A DNA stretch of 64,000 nucleotides from Epiperipatus broadwayi. Lineage: Eukaryota; Onychophora; Udeonychophora; Euonychophora; Peripatidae. A program made the translations under genes and the position numbers. Position 1 is the first letter of the stretch, and each line of letters opens with the position of its first letter. Below, one piece after another: positions 45,836-57,525 of the stretch. Location of the stretch: contig JAQFVV010012530.1 of NCBI GenBank assembly GCA_028023455.1, positions 2,438,909 to 2,502,908 of the forward strand, in the 5' to 3' direction. The notes under the pieces are model-generated. The model was not told where the DNA came from. It did no database searches and saw only the letters and a program-made list of their open reading frames with translations.

Positions 45836-47568
45836 AGAGAGGTTATAAAGAACATATTAGAAATTACAAACTTATCAGTCTTCTATTATTTTTATACAAA
45901 ATCTTTACCAAGATAATGACAACTCTCTCCAGCACACATTGGATTCTAGCAAATCAAAAGAACAAGCTGGTTTCAAAATGATTTTAGCATAGTGTATAAT
46001 CTACAAGTATTGAGAGAAATTATAGAAAGGATCAATTAATATAAGTTGCTTTTATGCATGCTTTGGATTCATAGATTATGAAACTGATTAAACTTTGGAT
46101 TGTCATTATATAAACTCAGGATTTTGTCATATTCTGAAGAATATTTATCACAATGCAACAGCAGTGATTAAAAAACATAATGATATTAAGAAGATTTAAC
46201 ATTGAGGAGAACATATGATAAGTGATTTCATATTTCCAAAAATGTTTTACAGCAATTTTGCAAGAACTATTTCATGGATTAAAATGAGAACTAAGGAAGT
46301 AAAAATGAATGGAGGTTATTCATCTAGATTTTGCAAATGACGGTTGTGGTTGCAAGTAATACTTCAAAGCATCAGGAAATGTTACAAGAGCTATCTCACA
46401 AAGGTGACTAGAAAATGAATATTAAAATGGCTATAATAATGTTCATTGATTTTTATCAAAAGAAAAAACAAGCTTGCTAATCATGAATGAAAGTTAATAA
46501 AATGTCTTGGTTATATTATTGGTACAGATGGAAAAATGGATGAAATTAATCATAAAATTAAATTTGGATTCAAGACTTTTTTGATAGAAATAACTTAATA
46601 TTAAAAGGAAGTATACCTATGGGTTTGAAAACGGAAGATTTTAACAGATGTGTTTTATAGGTTTTTATTTGGATGGATTTGAGATTTTGAACACTTAGCA
46701 GAAGAGCAAGACAGAGACTTCAGATCATTGACAAAATATAAAGAAATATATGTTAAGAGTCACAAGAAATCAGAAGTAAAATCTATCATGAGAGAACGAA
46801 CAGATATCACTGACATCATTGAAAAAATGAAGAGACTGAAATAGAACTGGATTGAATATATTGCTAGGAAAAACTGAATCCTAAGATGTTACAAAAGACC
46901 TAAAAGACTACATGTGAGGTTGGTTGAATTACATAAGTTTTTATATGTGATGTGGGAAAGAGAAGCTATGGATCTGAGAAACTGGATTAAACTTGGAGAT
47001 ATCTTCATCCTGCACTGGATGGATGATAGTTAAAAATGATGATGATGAGTAATTAAGTATTTATAGCTCAAAGTTTTATATTATATTTTGATTCATGGAA
47101 AGATTTTTCCTGTAGAAAATTATTATAATTTATATTTTGTGCAAATATTGAATAATATAGAAGCAGTTTTGGCAGAAGTAAATGTTTTGCTATAAGAAAT
47201 ACAGCTATAATTACCATATTTGAAAATAAAAAAATTAAGACCTAAAAAATATTTTAATTAATGAAGTATATCTAATGATGTAAGAACTGTAATTAGTTAC
47301 AGATTAAAACTAGAAAACTTTAATAAATTTGTCTTAATCTTAGAAATAAATAACTTGTATGTACATCCAAAGACTTATAATATAAAGTAATCTTCAACTT
47401 AAATTATGTGATTGTATGCAGTTGTCTTTGTAGATATTTGTGTTTTTACATAATTAAAAATATATTTAAGTCATTAAATATATGTTTTTACTATTTATTG
47501 AACACCAGTAAAGAAATATTTTTTAACCATATAATACTTATGTGTAACTGAAGAATTTTTTATTTCAG

Positions 47569-47794
47569 AACAAAACCATTGAAAGTTTTCTGGAATACGA
47601 GTTTCCTTCCAATCATGCACTTCAAATATACAATTTATCGTGGAATCCTGGAATTTCTAATGTGCTTGCTATTGGGTTAACTAATGATTTGCTGTTGGAA
47701 TTGGAAATTAAAAATGACTCATTTCACTACTTAGGACAATTGGCTCCCATTGTAACAAATTCAAAAGAATTTGAATCAATTATACCAACCGCAT
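47569..47794 (+). CDS. NUP214: NUP214 homologue, coding exon 4 (propeller blades 2-4)
   Basis: The exon begins after TTTATTTCAG in phase 0. It encodes NKTIESFLEYEFPSNH, then LSWNPGISNVLAIGLTND, LLLELEIKN and APIVTN...SIIPTA. This matches the human blade MKWNPTVPSMVAVCLADG and the strand after it. I place the end at 47794 before GTGAGA, because the left-over T would start a tryptophan codon exactly where the family has the conserved SVCWSPKGK. The reading frame stays open past that donor as far as 47934, but the residues there are low-complexity and intron-like. The exon with WSPKGKQ was not found in the remaining 16.2 kb, so the gene runs off the window. Confidence 0.92.
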
Positions 47795-48148
47795 GTGAGA
47801 AAATTCTGTTTTTCATTTGTTTATATTTCTTTTTTTATTTTAAGATTTTTTTTAAAAGTTATTTTGAATTTATTGATATAATATATGTTAAATGTATATG
47901 TTGCAAGAAATATGTATACAGGGGGGAAAGATAAACAAGAAAGGAATGTTTTAGAAAAATAATGTTTACAAGTAAATTTATTTATTAAGTATAGTTATAA
48001 AAATGATTATAGAAGGGGGAGAGATGCATATAATTCTGAGAGAGGAGGGGATAGATAAGTTTGTTAGAGACAAAAATTAAGAGTTATGGAAAATAAATAT
48101 GAATTTAAAAAATAATTTGAAGTTTTATAAGACTAAAAATTATATATT

Positions 48149-48680
48149 TCAAAGGATATATGACAATACTGAATGGAATTGATTGTTATTTGATGCAAAA
48201 GTTTTAGGTGCTAAAGAAAAAAGGCAAAAATGGAATAAGGATTTAGAGTGCAGATGAGGTTTTTGTGGAAATGGAAAAAAGAGTATTGACATATATTTTT
48301 GGAATGTAGAATGTTGAAAGAGAATCAAAATAAATTGTATTTTAAATAGAAAAATTTGAAGGTAGAGAGAATGAAAGTTAAAAGATTTTATAATTTTTTT
48401 AGTTAGATCTTTATTAATGAAATTGGGGAGCATATGGAAACAAGATAATCGAATTATCAAAATAGTTTTTATTATTATTATGGGATAGCAGGGGAAAAAA
48501 GAAATGAACAAGGGCTAGAAAAGTTATTTGGTAATAAGACTTATTGGAGTGTATAAGTAGTTCAACTTGCCTAAGAGAACTTCTGGGCATAAAGTCTGCA
48601 CAGAAACTTAAAGCCATTTTACATCCATCATGGCGAGATTAAAAGGTAGACATCTTGAAAAGTTTCCTAAATAGAAGGAA
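48149..48680 (+). pseudogene. LINE 3' fragment of another family
   Basis: Plus-strand pieces read CRxGFCGNGKKEYWHIFLEC then RMLKENQNKLYFK near 48250-48345, a CxxC...H...C zinc motif like those ending LINE proteins. A terminal piece LRELLGIKSAQKLKAILHPS-like occurs near 48575-48630. The minus-strand open frames over this segment are shadows. Confidence 0.5.
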
Positions 48681-51399
48681 TATTGAATAAATAGTGCCTC
48701 TACATTATTTAAAAAAAGCTGTCTGTCGGTTGTCTATTTTAAATATATTTAACATTTCATATATTCCATAAGACTTTATCCAAATTGTGTGATAATAATC
48801 TTAGGCTAATTCTACAACCCACTAGAGGAAATTTTAATTCTGATTTAGCTAAGTTTAAGATTAATTTTGTTATTACAATTTGTTTATTGTGAATGCAATA
48901 TAAACTGAAGAATTTTTTTGCTTGTATTAGAAGCTTTTTAATTTCACTGCTATTTATATACATATTGATTACTAAATTCTTGGGGAAAAAATTGGGTAAT
49001 ATTTTATATGTAATTTTGATAACTTTCTCTATATTGGAAAAGTTTGATCAAGATTAAAATTAATCTTTGATAATTGTTTTAAATGATTTAAATCACTTTT
49101 GTTTTTAAACTAGTCAAAAATTAATTAATTTTTTTTTGGAAGAATGAACTTTATTTAAAAAAGCTTATCGTGTGGCTGGACGTCTTTCAAAAAAAAACCT
49201 AAGCAATCACTGTGCTTAGTCAAAACAAAAATCAAATTGCTGTAATTACTGACAAATTTTTCAGATGCATTAGTTAATTATATCGTTGCAAGATGATCGT
49301 CATTAGAATTTAAAATTAGCATTGGGATTTCACTATTGTTCATCACATATAAATAGCTGTTCCACTGATAATAATTTTCTATGGAATTGAAATTATGAAT
49401 ACTTTTAAGATATGTTTACTTTATTTCAGGCCATCTGTTGTAAGCTTGAGAATATTTATACAAATTCTCAGACTAAATTGCATTTATTGTATGTTAAATT
49501 TGTATTTGCATGTTTAACAACCACCCTTTTTTTATATATTATCCAAACTTATAATTTTATATCCAATTGCTTTTTATTCCTTGTTTATGTTTTTTACTTA
49601 TATATGTTTTCCTTTAAGATAGCTGGATTATATTCATTTCAGTAACTATCTAATACTAGTTGATAAATAAATATCCAGCTATTCTTATTTAATGGATAAA
49701 GCAGCGATAGAAAATCATTCTGATTCTCATCATCCTGCAATTGGTAAGTTTGGTAACTAATGCTTTAATCTTTTTTATTATTCTGTACAGAGATTATAGG
49801 AGAGGCCAATCTGTTATTTTTTTCACTAAACTGATAGCTTCATTATGATGTGTAATTAATTAGTTACATGTTTTTCTTTCAAAGTTGTACTTATTCATTA
49901 TATATATATATAAATATTTTCAACTGTGATATCTAATTTTTCATTGGCTGTTTTAATATGCACAGAAATGATCTCCATTTATTGTGAAATGTTTGTAAAC
50001 TACATTAAACAGTTTAATACAGTATGTATGTATATTTGACTGAACAAATTTAAGCTTTAAAACTATTAAATATGCATTTATTGTATTTAAATAAAAACAG
50101 GTTATTATTTTTGTGATGGATATTAAGGCATCTAAACTTTTAGGTCACGTGATGATTGTAGTTTTTTTCCCCAAAATAACTACAGTGAAGCTCTGGAGTA
50201 CCTGTATCTAATTACATGACTTTAAAATTATATGTTAGTAAAGAAACCAAAAATCATTAAAATCCACAAATTTTACAATATTCGGCAGCCATTTTTCTTT
50301 CCCTGAGTGCCATATGCGATTATATATATATTAAAAAATTTCTTCAATTTATGTTGAAAGTACATACATTTTATTTTTTATTATCCTTTCCACATTTAAT
50401 GAATTGTATTTTGCATAATAAAATATTTTCTGAGTGTAATGCTAAAAGTTTTACAAAATTTTAGAATATACTAAAAATTAATGCTATTTTTTAAAATGTC
50501 AAAATAATTAAATCTTAATTTTTGACATCAATATTATGTTTTGATAAGAGAAAAAAGTTATTGAAAAATAAAAATATCCAGAGAATATTTAATAGGTATG
50601 AGAGTCAGATATTTTGCTATTTATTTTATTTTAAAAATAAAAGTACGGTAGTTGTTTTTTCTTTCTTATTGCCTCAGTGAATGAATGATTTTAACACACA
50701 CTCAGTAAAATATATGAAAATGTGTCCCCTCAATTTATTATTAATAACTATATTATTATTTTTAAAATTTTGTTTATACTATAATCTTGATTTATATTAC
50801 TATTATACATGTAAAAAAGTGTTCTTATATATATGTATGCTTGTTAAAAAGTACTATACATTTGCAGTTCAATAAACAATACATTCTTTTCTAATCACTG
50901 TTTATCTACAAGATATAAACTCTTATACACTGTATGTTGAACCTGAAGGTGGTGTGGAACAAAATACGGCATAGTTCTCAGCTTCACTGTATATAATTTG
51001 GTATGCAACATGATGTGTCATAATGATTAATCTTAATGATTTACATTACGGAAAGAATACCTAACTTAGTAAACTCATAATAATCTAAGAGCAAGGAGAA
51101 ATTGCATTCAAACATCGTGATCTCACATGCATAAACAAGAGAATATATAAATTTGCTTAATGTGTGATTAAAGATATAGACAGGCTTTTTTTAATAATTT
51201 GATTTACAATTGATAAAAGAGACACAATAAAGAGACAGGAAATTGCATAGAATACAACCAAAATAAAGCATTCACATGAAAATGAAACAAATCAGCAGAT
51301 GATTTATTTCCATATTGATTATTAATAAAAGCAAATTTCTGAATAAAATAAAAACCCAAGAAAATATACTGTTAAAAACTTATTGTCGAGTTAATGTAA
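48681..51399. other. NUP214 intron, no exon recognised
   Basis: A/T-rich. Searched by eye for the conserved WSPKGKQ/VGxxNGxxxQY segment of the next NUP214 exon without success. Open frames at 49412 and 50681 are hydrophobic low complexity. Confidence 0.5.
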
Positions 51400-52570
51400 A
51401 ATATTGGTAATTCCCAAAATGAAGTCGCAGTGTAAAGAAGAAGCAAATGGGGAAATATTTTTTGCTCAAGTATATCAATATATGATAGAAAGACTTTAAA
51501 GAATTAAATAAAATGAAAATTTTATGAAAACCATGGGCAAATTATAAAAAACGTGTGAAGAGCATGGAAAAATATTTTAGGAAGCTGTTTGAACTAGAAG
51601 GGAGGAGGGATAAATAGTGGAAAGGATGATAATTCTAAATTTTTTATAAACACCAAGGAAAAATCAAAAATATCTAAATGTAGTGTTAAAGAATCTAATA
51701 CTTATGGGAGCCCTGTGGAGAAACCTAGTAAGGATAATGGGGTAGTAATGGGTAATAAACATTTTAGAGAAAACTCATGATTACATTGTCACAATGTGAA
51801 CATTATATTGCATGATTGGGAATAGTGAGGACTGAATTTAGTTGAGTCTTATACAGATGTATTAAAAGAGGCAGAAATGCATAATGAGGCTATAGAAAAC
51901 TTAACTTTATCCATTAATAAAACCACACCCAATTGTAGAAAAGTATAAAATCCAGCTGGTCATGATTCTCTCAGGTAAAAGTAAATGCACTTTAGATAGG
52001 ATTGAGTAATATTGAAGATAATTGAAAACATTATCTAAGGATTTCCATGACACTTGGTAGTAAAATTCAAAAAGAAACATTGATGTGATATTTAATGGTG
52101 AATGTAGAGTGGCTGTATATATCAATAACAAAGATATCCATGTTGATTAATGTTACCAAGAAAAAAAAAGAATTAATTCAGAGACTTAAGTCTATTGCTA
52201 GGATGTTAAAAAAATGTTGATGAGGCTAAAAATGATATGAGAGAATCTAGAGTCAGCATAGGTATTGCAAATATTAAAAGGTTGTCAAAGTGGATGGGCA
52301 CATTGGAAACAAATGGTAACATTTACGACTCATGACAGATGTGCTAAGTATCATAAAGACAATGGCAGTAGAAAAACAGAAAAAGTGAACCAACTTGTAA
52401 GAATTATAAATAGGAAATATAGCAAATATTGATGGATTTCTAGAAATTTCACATTATAATGAGATGGTTACTGAGTGAAGGAATAAAGATTAAAAATGTA
52501 ACCCATCACACATTTTAAGCATCAAATATGTAACAATACATAGGACTGAATTCAAATGTGATGTTCAACA
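51400..52570 (+). pseudogene. Decayed coding-like sequence, probably transposon-derived
   Basis: This stretch is less A/T-rich and has many short plus-strand open pieces, including DDEAKNDMRESRVSIGIANI and RLSKWMGTLETNGNI near 52215-52330, and NPAGHDSL near 51950. Stops interrupt every frame. No domain was recognised, and the transposon origin is inferred only from context. Confidence 0.3.
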
Positions 52571-53679
52571 ACAAATATTAGTCATGTCAGTACCATTTAT
52601 GTTTTGTTTTAATAATCATTAGCACTATAAAATAAATTGCCTTCTTATGAGAATTCTCTTCTCTTTTTTAAGTCGGGTAAAAAAAATAAGTTTTAGAAAT
52701 GCTTTTACTCTATTTACTTTTCCTATAGAAGAGTTTAAATAATAATCATTATACATGTATAATTCATATAATAGGACATTTATGATGACAATTGGCTTCT
52801 TTTCTCTGTATGTGCATTTATATAAGTGAATAATTGGTTACATGGATAGCTGGTAACAGTATTTTCTATTTCTCTGTGTATGCGTATATATATATACATA
52901 GACATCTGCTTCATTTTTGAATAACTTAAGTGATGAATAGGTACAGGTTGGCTAATGGCTTTTGGTCCTAAGTCAAATATCTACATGTACAAACTTCAGA
53001 AATGATTCTTGAATTCTTAGTAATGCATCAGTGAACCTGAAGCCTGTCTAAGACTGTTTTAATATTTCCATATTTCAATGTTTTTTGTATCATCCTCTAC
53101 TTTAGTTTGAATTATAGTTCAACATTTTGTTTTAGTATTAATACCTTTATTCTACAATATAAATCAATAAATTTGTTCTTGAATTATTAGGAATATAAAT
53201 TTACAAATAAAAACAACTTAAATAATCATATTTGAGCTTTGTAAATATATAAAAGTTTTGTACTATGATATTTGATAAAGCATTATCAACTGTAGTTTTC
53301 CTTTTATTGTTACTATTAATTTCTTAACTTATATTTTTAAGAATAAAACACATTTGACTAAAATTTAAGTATAATCGCATAAATATTTCTTTTTAAATAA
53401 TTTCAAATATTTTGTAAAAATAATCATAAATATTTACATAAGCTATAGAAAATATACCATTTTTTTCTCATTGTTAACAGCAGAAGGGCAGTTTACAACT
53501 AGTCCCCATTGCTTGAAATCAAAGAATCTACCAATCAGAATATTATTGACTCATTTGTGGTACTTTTTCTGCAGCATACAACCATCTTTAGAATTTTTTT
53601 AAAACTAATACATCAATATTTTATTTTAATTCAGTTTTTATTGTCAGATGAATACAAAACTTACAAAATAGTACTAAAA

Positions 53680-54095
53680 ATAGCCGCAAGAAGTGACTTA
53701 AAATTAAAGCATTGCAGCAGCATGGTAATACTAAGGAAGGCATGGAAAATATTAGGCATCTGCTAATTAAATGTAAATGTTTACAAACAGAAAGGATACA
53801 AATAGTGAAGTTGTAGGAAAATAAATATAATCAAAGGGATTATACAGAAAATAATTATTGGTTTTTATGCTGAGTTTGGAAAAAGATCAGAGGGATCTAG
53901 ATATAAAACCATAGTGTGGACAAAGATAATGTTGTGGAAATGGAATGGAGCAGGATAGAGAAGAATATAGGAAAACTTTAGGGTGGGGATTGGAAAGGGA
54001 AGATAAGGTGGCTAACAGGTTTCTCTGGGTATAGTGGCTGAGAGATTCCTGACTTCGATAAAGGAGAAGTCATAGCAAATTGCATCAATTTTAAA
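53680..54095 (+). pseudogene. LINE 3' end (copy 3)
   Basis: Collinear with the reverse complement of 30430-30800. Shared words include GATTATACAGAAA and GTTGTGGAAATGGAATGGA. Coding remnants are LLIKCKCLQTERIQIVKL near 53755-53815 and DLDIKP...WTKIMLWKWNGA. The tail matches the 30450-30530 region (AGAGATTCCTGACTtcg). The copies diverge by small indels, so they are old. Confidence 0.7.
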
Positions 54096-54820
54096 TAACT
54101 AAGATTTGGAGAATAAACATTATTTTACAGCAACAAGTTTCGACTGGTCCTGTTAGCTACAGTTCTCTTTTTGACTGTGTGAATTTGAATTAATCTGTAT
54201 CTCAATATTTACATCTAGCGATAAGGGTTTGTCTATATGGGTATATCCAGAAAAACATTACATTTTTAAAATTAATATACAATAGTATTTTTTTTTATTC
54301 GTATAGCAAAATAATTTCAATATTTTGATTAGGATCAAAAATAATTTTTTCAGTTAAAATTTATTTCTTAATTATTAATTTTTTTAATACAAAATAAACA
54401 ACAGTAATTAATTTTCATTATGTTAATGAATAAATACCTTTGTTTCTTTTCTACAAATTACATATTTTTGTTTTCTGTTAAGTAAACAAAATTTTAATTT
54501 TTTAATACTAGTGTCATACTAAATAATCTATCTCATAGCAGAGATATTTTCTATTTAAAATAAAATTCTTATTTACTGGTATAGTTCCTACTTTTCTGGC
54601 ATTTGAGCTTTGTAACAAACTTTTATAAATAATTATTTGTGTGACATTTTTTTTATAGCACAAATTTATCTGTGCACACAATGTGGGAGATATATTTGTC
54701 TCAGTATGGAGTGAGAGGGGTTAATATTTGTCATTTTTTACTAGATTTATAGTTTATGAGATTATGGAATATAATTCAGGAACGATGTGAGTTAATTTGA
54801 TTGGCTGTGTATATATATAT

Positions 54821-55143
54821 ATTCATAGGATTTCTGGGAGCTTCTGTGTAATAAAAATATAATAGCTAAATAGCTGACGTTTCAGTACAATAACAAATAC
54901 TTTTCTCAGAACTTCTTCTTTCTCAAATCATAAGAATGTGTATGGTGAGATTTAAAATATTTTTTTTCTTTTGTTATTTTCTCATTCTTGAATTCTATTG
55001 ATTGAGAAGTTTTATTTATCCACAGACATTCTTAAGATTTGAGAAAGAAATTCTGAGGAAAGTACTTATTATTGTACTGAAATGTCGGCTATTTGCCTAT
55101 TATATTTTTATTATATGGAAGTTCGCAGAAATAATACTATGAA
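54821..55143. repeat. Inverted pair of Penelope-type terminal segments with hammerhead-like cores
   Basis: Arms 54821-54944 and 55021-55143 are imperfect reverse complements around a 76-bp A/T-rich spacer. Each arm has the characteristic block CTGAG(G/A)A, a stem, GAAA(C/T)GTC. It lies 77 bp before the GIY-YIG palindrome and is probably the terminal-repeat part of the same kind of element. Together they form two consecutive hairpins. Confidence 0.6.
55051..55089 (+). ncRNA. Hammerhead-like core with intact CUGAGGA and GAAA boxes
   Basis: The order is CTGAGGA, then A, stem AGTAC, loop TTATTATT, stem GTACT, then GAAATGTC. CTGAGGA fits the hammerhead consensus CUGANGA, the five-base-pair helix II is perfect, and GAAA follows directly. 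A short helix III and the cleavage triplet cannot be assigned with confidence. The mirror copy on the minus strand (54912-54873) has CTGAGAA and GAAACGTC. Confidence 0.45.
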
Positions 55144-55399
55144 TTCGTTTATCATGAGAATATTAGAATTAATATATATACACATTAAAAACATAAATCT
55201 AAACTAGTCAATAAATAATGAAAATTACCCCAAATTCACAACTCAACCAGACTAGCCAAAAAAAAAAAAACTTTAAAACACAACCAATGGTTTCACTGCT
55301 ACAAGCAGACTTATCAAGTGTAAAGAACTATAAAATAACATATTTAAACAAAACATTAACCACAATTTCACTTACCTCCCGTACACCCTTAATATTAAA

Positions 55400-55744
55400 A
55401 TAATTTTTAAATAAGTTAATTGCTTCAGAATCATAAATTTTTATTAATAAAGATTCTTTAATTCTTTTTTTTATTTCATTTCTCTCAAAGAAGATAATCT
55501 TTGCTCCATAAAAATTAATAATATGACCTGTATCTTTTTCATGGATGTATAAAGCAGAATTAAGATATTTGTTTCTAACCCTACTTTTATATACCTATAT
55601 TCTTTCATTTAAGCTCAAACTACTCTGACTTATATATACCTTCTTACAAAAACAAGGAGAAATATACACTAGTCCAGGAATAGTCTTTCTGTCAAAAATT
55701 TTTTTTGTATTATTTAATAAATTATTCAAAGTAATACCCCTTTT
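55400..55744 (-). pseudogene. Penelope GIY-YIG endonuclease fragment, left arm of the palindrome
   Basis: The minus strand reads LLNNTKKIFDRKTIPG, then VYISPCFCKKVYISQSSLSL, ERI-stop-VYKSRVRNKYLNSALYIHEKDTGHIINF, and ends EAINLFKNYFNIKG. These are the GIY-YIG core (VYI and VYI in place of GIY and YIG), the conserved arginine region and the C-terminal tail. There is at least one stop after NERI. It keeps HEKDTGHIINF better than the other arm does. Upstream coding sequence is absent. Confidence 0.7.
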
Positions 55745-55776
55745 CCAAGCAATTTTGTTATTTCTGAGAAAATTGC

Positions 55777-56150
55777 TTGGAAAAGGATATTACATTGAAT
55801 AATTTATTAAATAATACAAAGGAAATTTTTGATAGAAAGACTATTCCTGGTGCAGTGTATATTTACTCTTGTTTTTGTAAGAAGGTATATATAACTCAGA
55901 ATAATTTGAGCTTAAATGAAAGAATAAAGGTATATAAAAGTAGGATTAGAAATAAATATCTTAGTTCTGCTTTATATATCCACGAAAAACATACATGCCA
56001 TACTATTAATTTTGATGAAGCTAAGGCAGTCTTCTTTGAGAGAAATGAAATAAAAAGATGAATTAAAGAATCTTTATTAATAAAAATTTATGATTCTGAA
56101 GCAATTAATTTATTTAAAAGTTCTTTTAATATTAAGGGTATATAGAAGTA
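55777..56150 (+). pseudogene. Penelope GIY-YIG endonuclease fragment, right arm of the palindrome
   Basis: Open from ATG 55777 to a stop after FFERNEIKR, with recognisable homology continuing to about 56150 (ESLLIKIYDSEAINLFKSSF). It contains GAVYIYSCFCKKVYITQNNL, LNERIKVYKSRIRNKYLSSA and LYIHEKHTC. The GIY tripeptide is VYI and the YIG tripeptide is VYI, so the catalytic core is altered. It is the mirror copy of the left-arm fragment. The ATG is probably fortuitous: the homology begins inside an element truncated exactly at the palindrome centre. Confidence 0.7.
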
Positions 56151-56873
56151 AGTGGAATTATGGGTAATGTTTAGTTGTTATTATGTAGTTCTTTACACTT
56201 GAGAAGTCTTCTTGTAGCAGTGAAACCATTGATAGAGTTTTAGAATTTATTTTCTTGGCTAGTCTGGTTGAGTTGTGAAATTGGGGTAATTTTGATTATA
56301 TATACACACACATAATAATAATATATGTATACATAATAAATAATGACTGGAAAAATAAACACTACCCACAGTAATGGTAGCTATTATTTGTTATGCTTGA
56401 AAATAGCTTAATGTTATTTGAAGAATCCCTGGTGAAATTTTTTTCTCCATTAATAAATAATAACAGAATGCTTGGAAGAAATTTCAATGGCTTCCTGCAA
56501 AAATTTAGGCATTCCTTTTTTTTTTTCTTTGATCATGGCTACAAATCTAGATAAATGCAGAATGAAAATACAGATTATATTTTATTGATAAAATATTTAT
56601 TATCAGTTTTATATTTATATGGGATAATTCAATAATACTGCTGTTATGGATGTTAATAAACTAATTAACAGACAATCTTCTAAAGAAAATTTTTTTGATC
56701 TTTTCTATCTGTTACACTTTATAATTTTGTATTTATTAAGATACTGATAGCCAGTTACAGTTGTTTCACTTTATCCCCAGTTTATTGTTACTAAAATGTT
56801 TAAATTTTCAGAAAATCAAATTAGTTCTACAATCTTGATTTTATATATATTTCTTATAATACTTCATTCATAT

Positions 56874-57520
56874 TGTAACCCTATAAAATAGAGAGAGAGA
56901 GGAGGAGAGAGAGAGAGAAAAGAAAAGAAGGAAAAGAATGCTAATAATGAAATAAGTGAGGGGTGTGAAAAAGAAAGAGGAAAAGGAAGAGAGATAGAAT
57001 AAGAGAAAATGCTAATTGTAACCTACTAGAATAAGAGGGATGTGAGAGAAAGAGAAAAGAGAGAGGAAGAGATAATGCTAATTAAGAAATGAGAGAGGGG
57101 AAAAAGAAAGAGATAAGAGTTAATAATGAAATGGAGAAAGAGAAAGAAATATATGGAAGTAATGATGTGGAGGTAATGATAAAGATAAATGATGGAAAAG
57201 AAAAGAATTGAGAGGGAAAAGAAATGGGGACTAGTAATAGAAATGATATATATAATGGAGAGAGAGAAGAAATGAGATGATTGGAAAAATATGAAAGAGA
57301 GCTATAAGAAGAAGATGAAATAAAGGAGAAGGAAATGAAATAAGATGATGGAAAAGATATGAGGAAGATGTATAAGAAGAAACTCTTAACGAATATTTTA
57401 AAGGGCCAAGATGATACAAAGATATGAGAAATGTCATGAAAAGAAATAGAATAAAATTGAAATGAAATGAAATAAAATATAAATTAAAGACTCTAAACGA
57501 CTCGGCTCAGTGGGGTTACA
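56874..57520. repeat. Purine-rich tract with TGTAACCC...GGGTTACA ends
   Basis: From about 56890 to 57480 the plus strand is very largely A and G (GAGAGAGAGAGGAGGAGAGA, then GAAA/GGAA-type words). The tract is bounded by the inverted ends TATTGTAACCC and GGGGTTACAATA. TG...CA ends would suit a solo LTR, but no clear target duplication or polyadenylation signal is seen. Confidence 0.5.
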
Positions 57521-57525
57521 ATAAA

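Larger units (their letters stand above)
45040..46980 (+). pseudogene. RTE-like LINE reverse transcriptase and C-terminus
   Basis: Readable blocks in order: MKHKIKSMKRGKTSGNVG near 45080; YKLISLLLFLYKIFTKI near 45870; FGFIDYET near 46060; HILKNIYHNATAVIKKHND near 46130; CLGYIIGTDGKMDEINHKIK near 46510; ERTDITDIIEKMKRLK near 46795; and the tail NWIKLGDIFI near 46980. The catalytic FADD box is replaced by FCK near 46330, and numerous stops intervene. The 330-bp repeat at 45500-45835 splits it between the finger and palm regions. Confidence 0.75.
43440..47060 (+). mobile_element. RTE-like non-LTR retrotransposon, near full length, decayed, with three nested insertions
   Basis: The element runs from an apurinic endonuclease domain (43484 onward) through reverse transcriptase (45050-46500) to the C-terminal tail and a short ATG/ATGATG repeat at 47025-47050. 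Such a trinucleotide tail is usual for RTE elements. The frame is broken many times. Inserted in it are fold-backs at 44680-44955 and 45241-45436 and a dispersed repeat at 45500-45835. It lies in the NUP214 intron after exon 3, in the gene's orientation. Confidence 0.82.
55220..56293. mobile_element. Near-perfect 1.07-kb palindrome of two Penelope GIY-YIG ends
   Basis: Arms 55220-55756 and 55769-56293 are reverse complements with scattered differences and a 12-bp spacer centred near 55762. The centre is TTTTCCAAGCAATTTT / AAAATTGCTTGGAAAA and the outer ends are AAAATTACCCC / GGGGTAATTTT. Each arm carries the same C-terminal Penelope coding segment, transcribed away from the centre, so this is a head-to-head inverted dimer. 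It can form a long perfect hairpin as DNA or as intronic RNA. Confidence 0.88.

Noticed and set aside
49681-49734. Short segment starting ATGGATAAAGCAGCG and ending at a good GTAAGT donor, resembling an exon
   Set aside because: The peptide does not fit the next NUP214 segment, the acceptor side is weak, and a single donor-like site is expected by chance in this length.
53481-53520. Possible NUP214 exon after TTGTTAACAG (CAGAAGGGCAG...)
   Set aside because: Wrong phase (a GG start is needed to complete the tryptophan codon) and the translation does not follow the propeller sequence.
57231-57437. Minus-strand Ser/His/Leu-rich frame
   Set aside because: It is the pyrimidine strand of a polypurine tract, which seldom contains stops.
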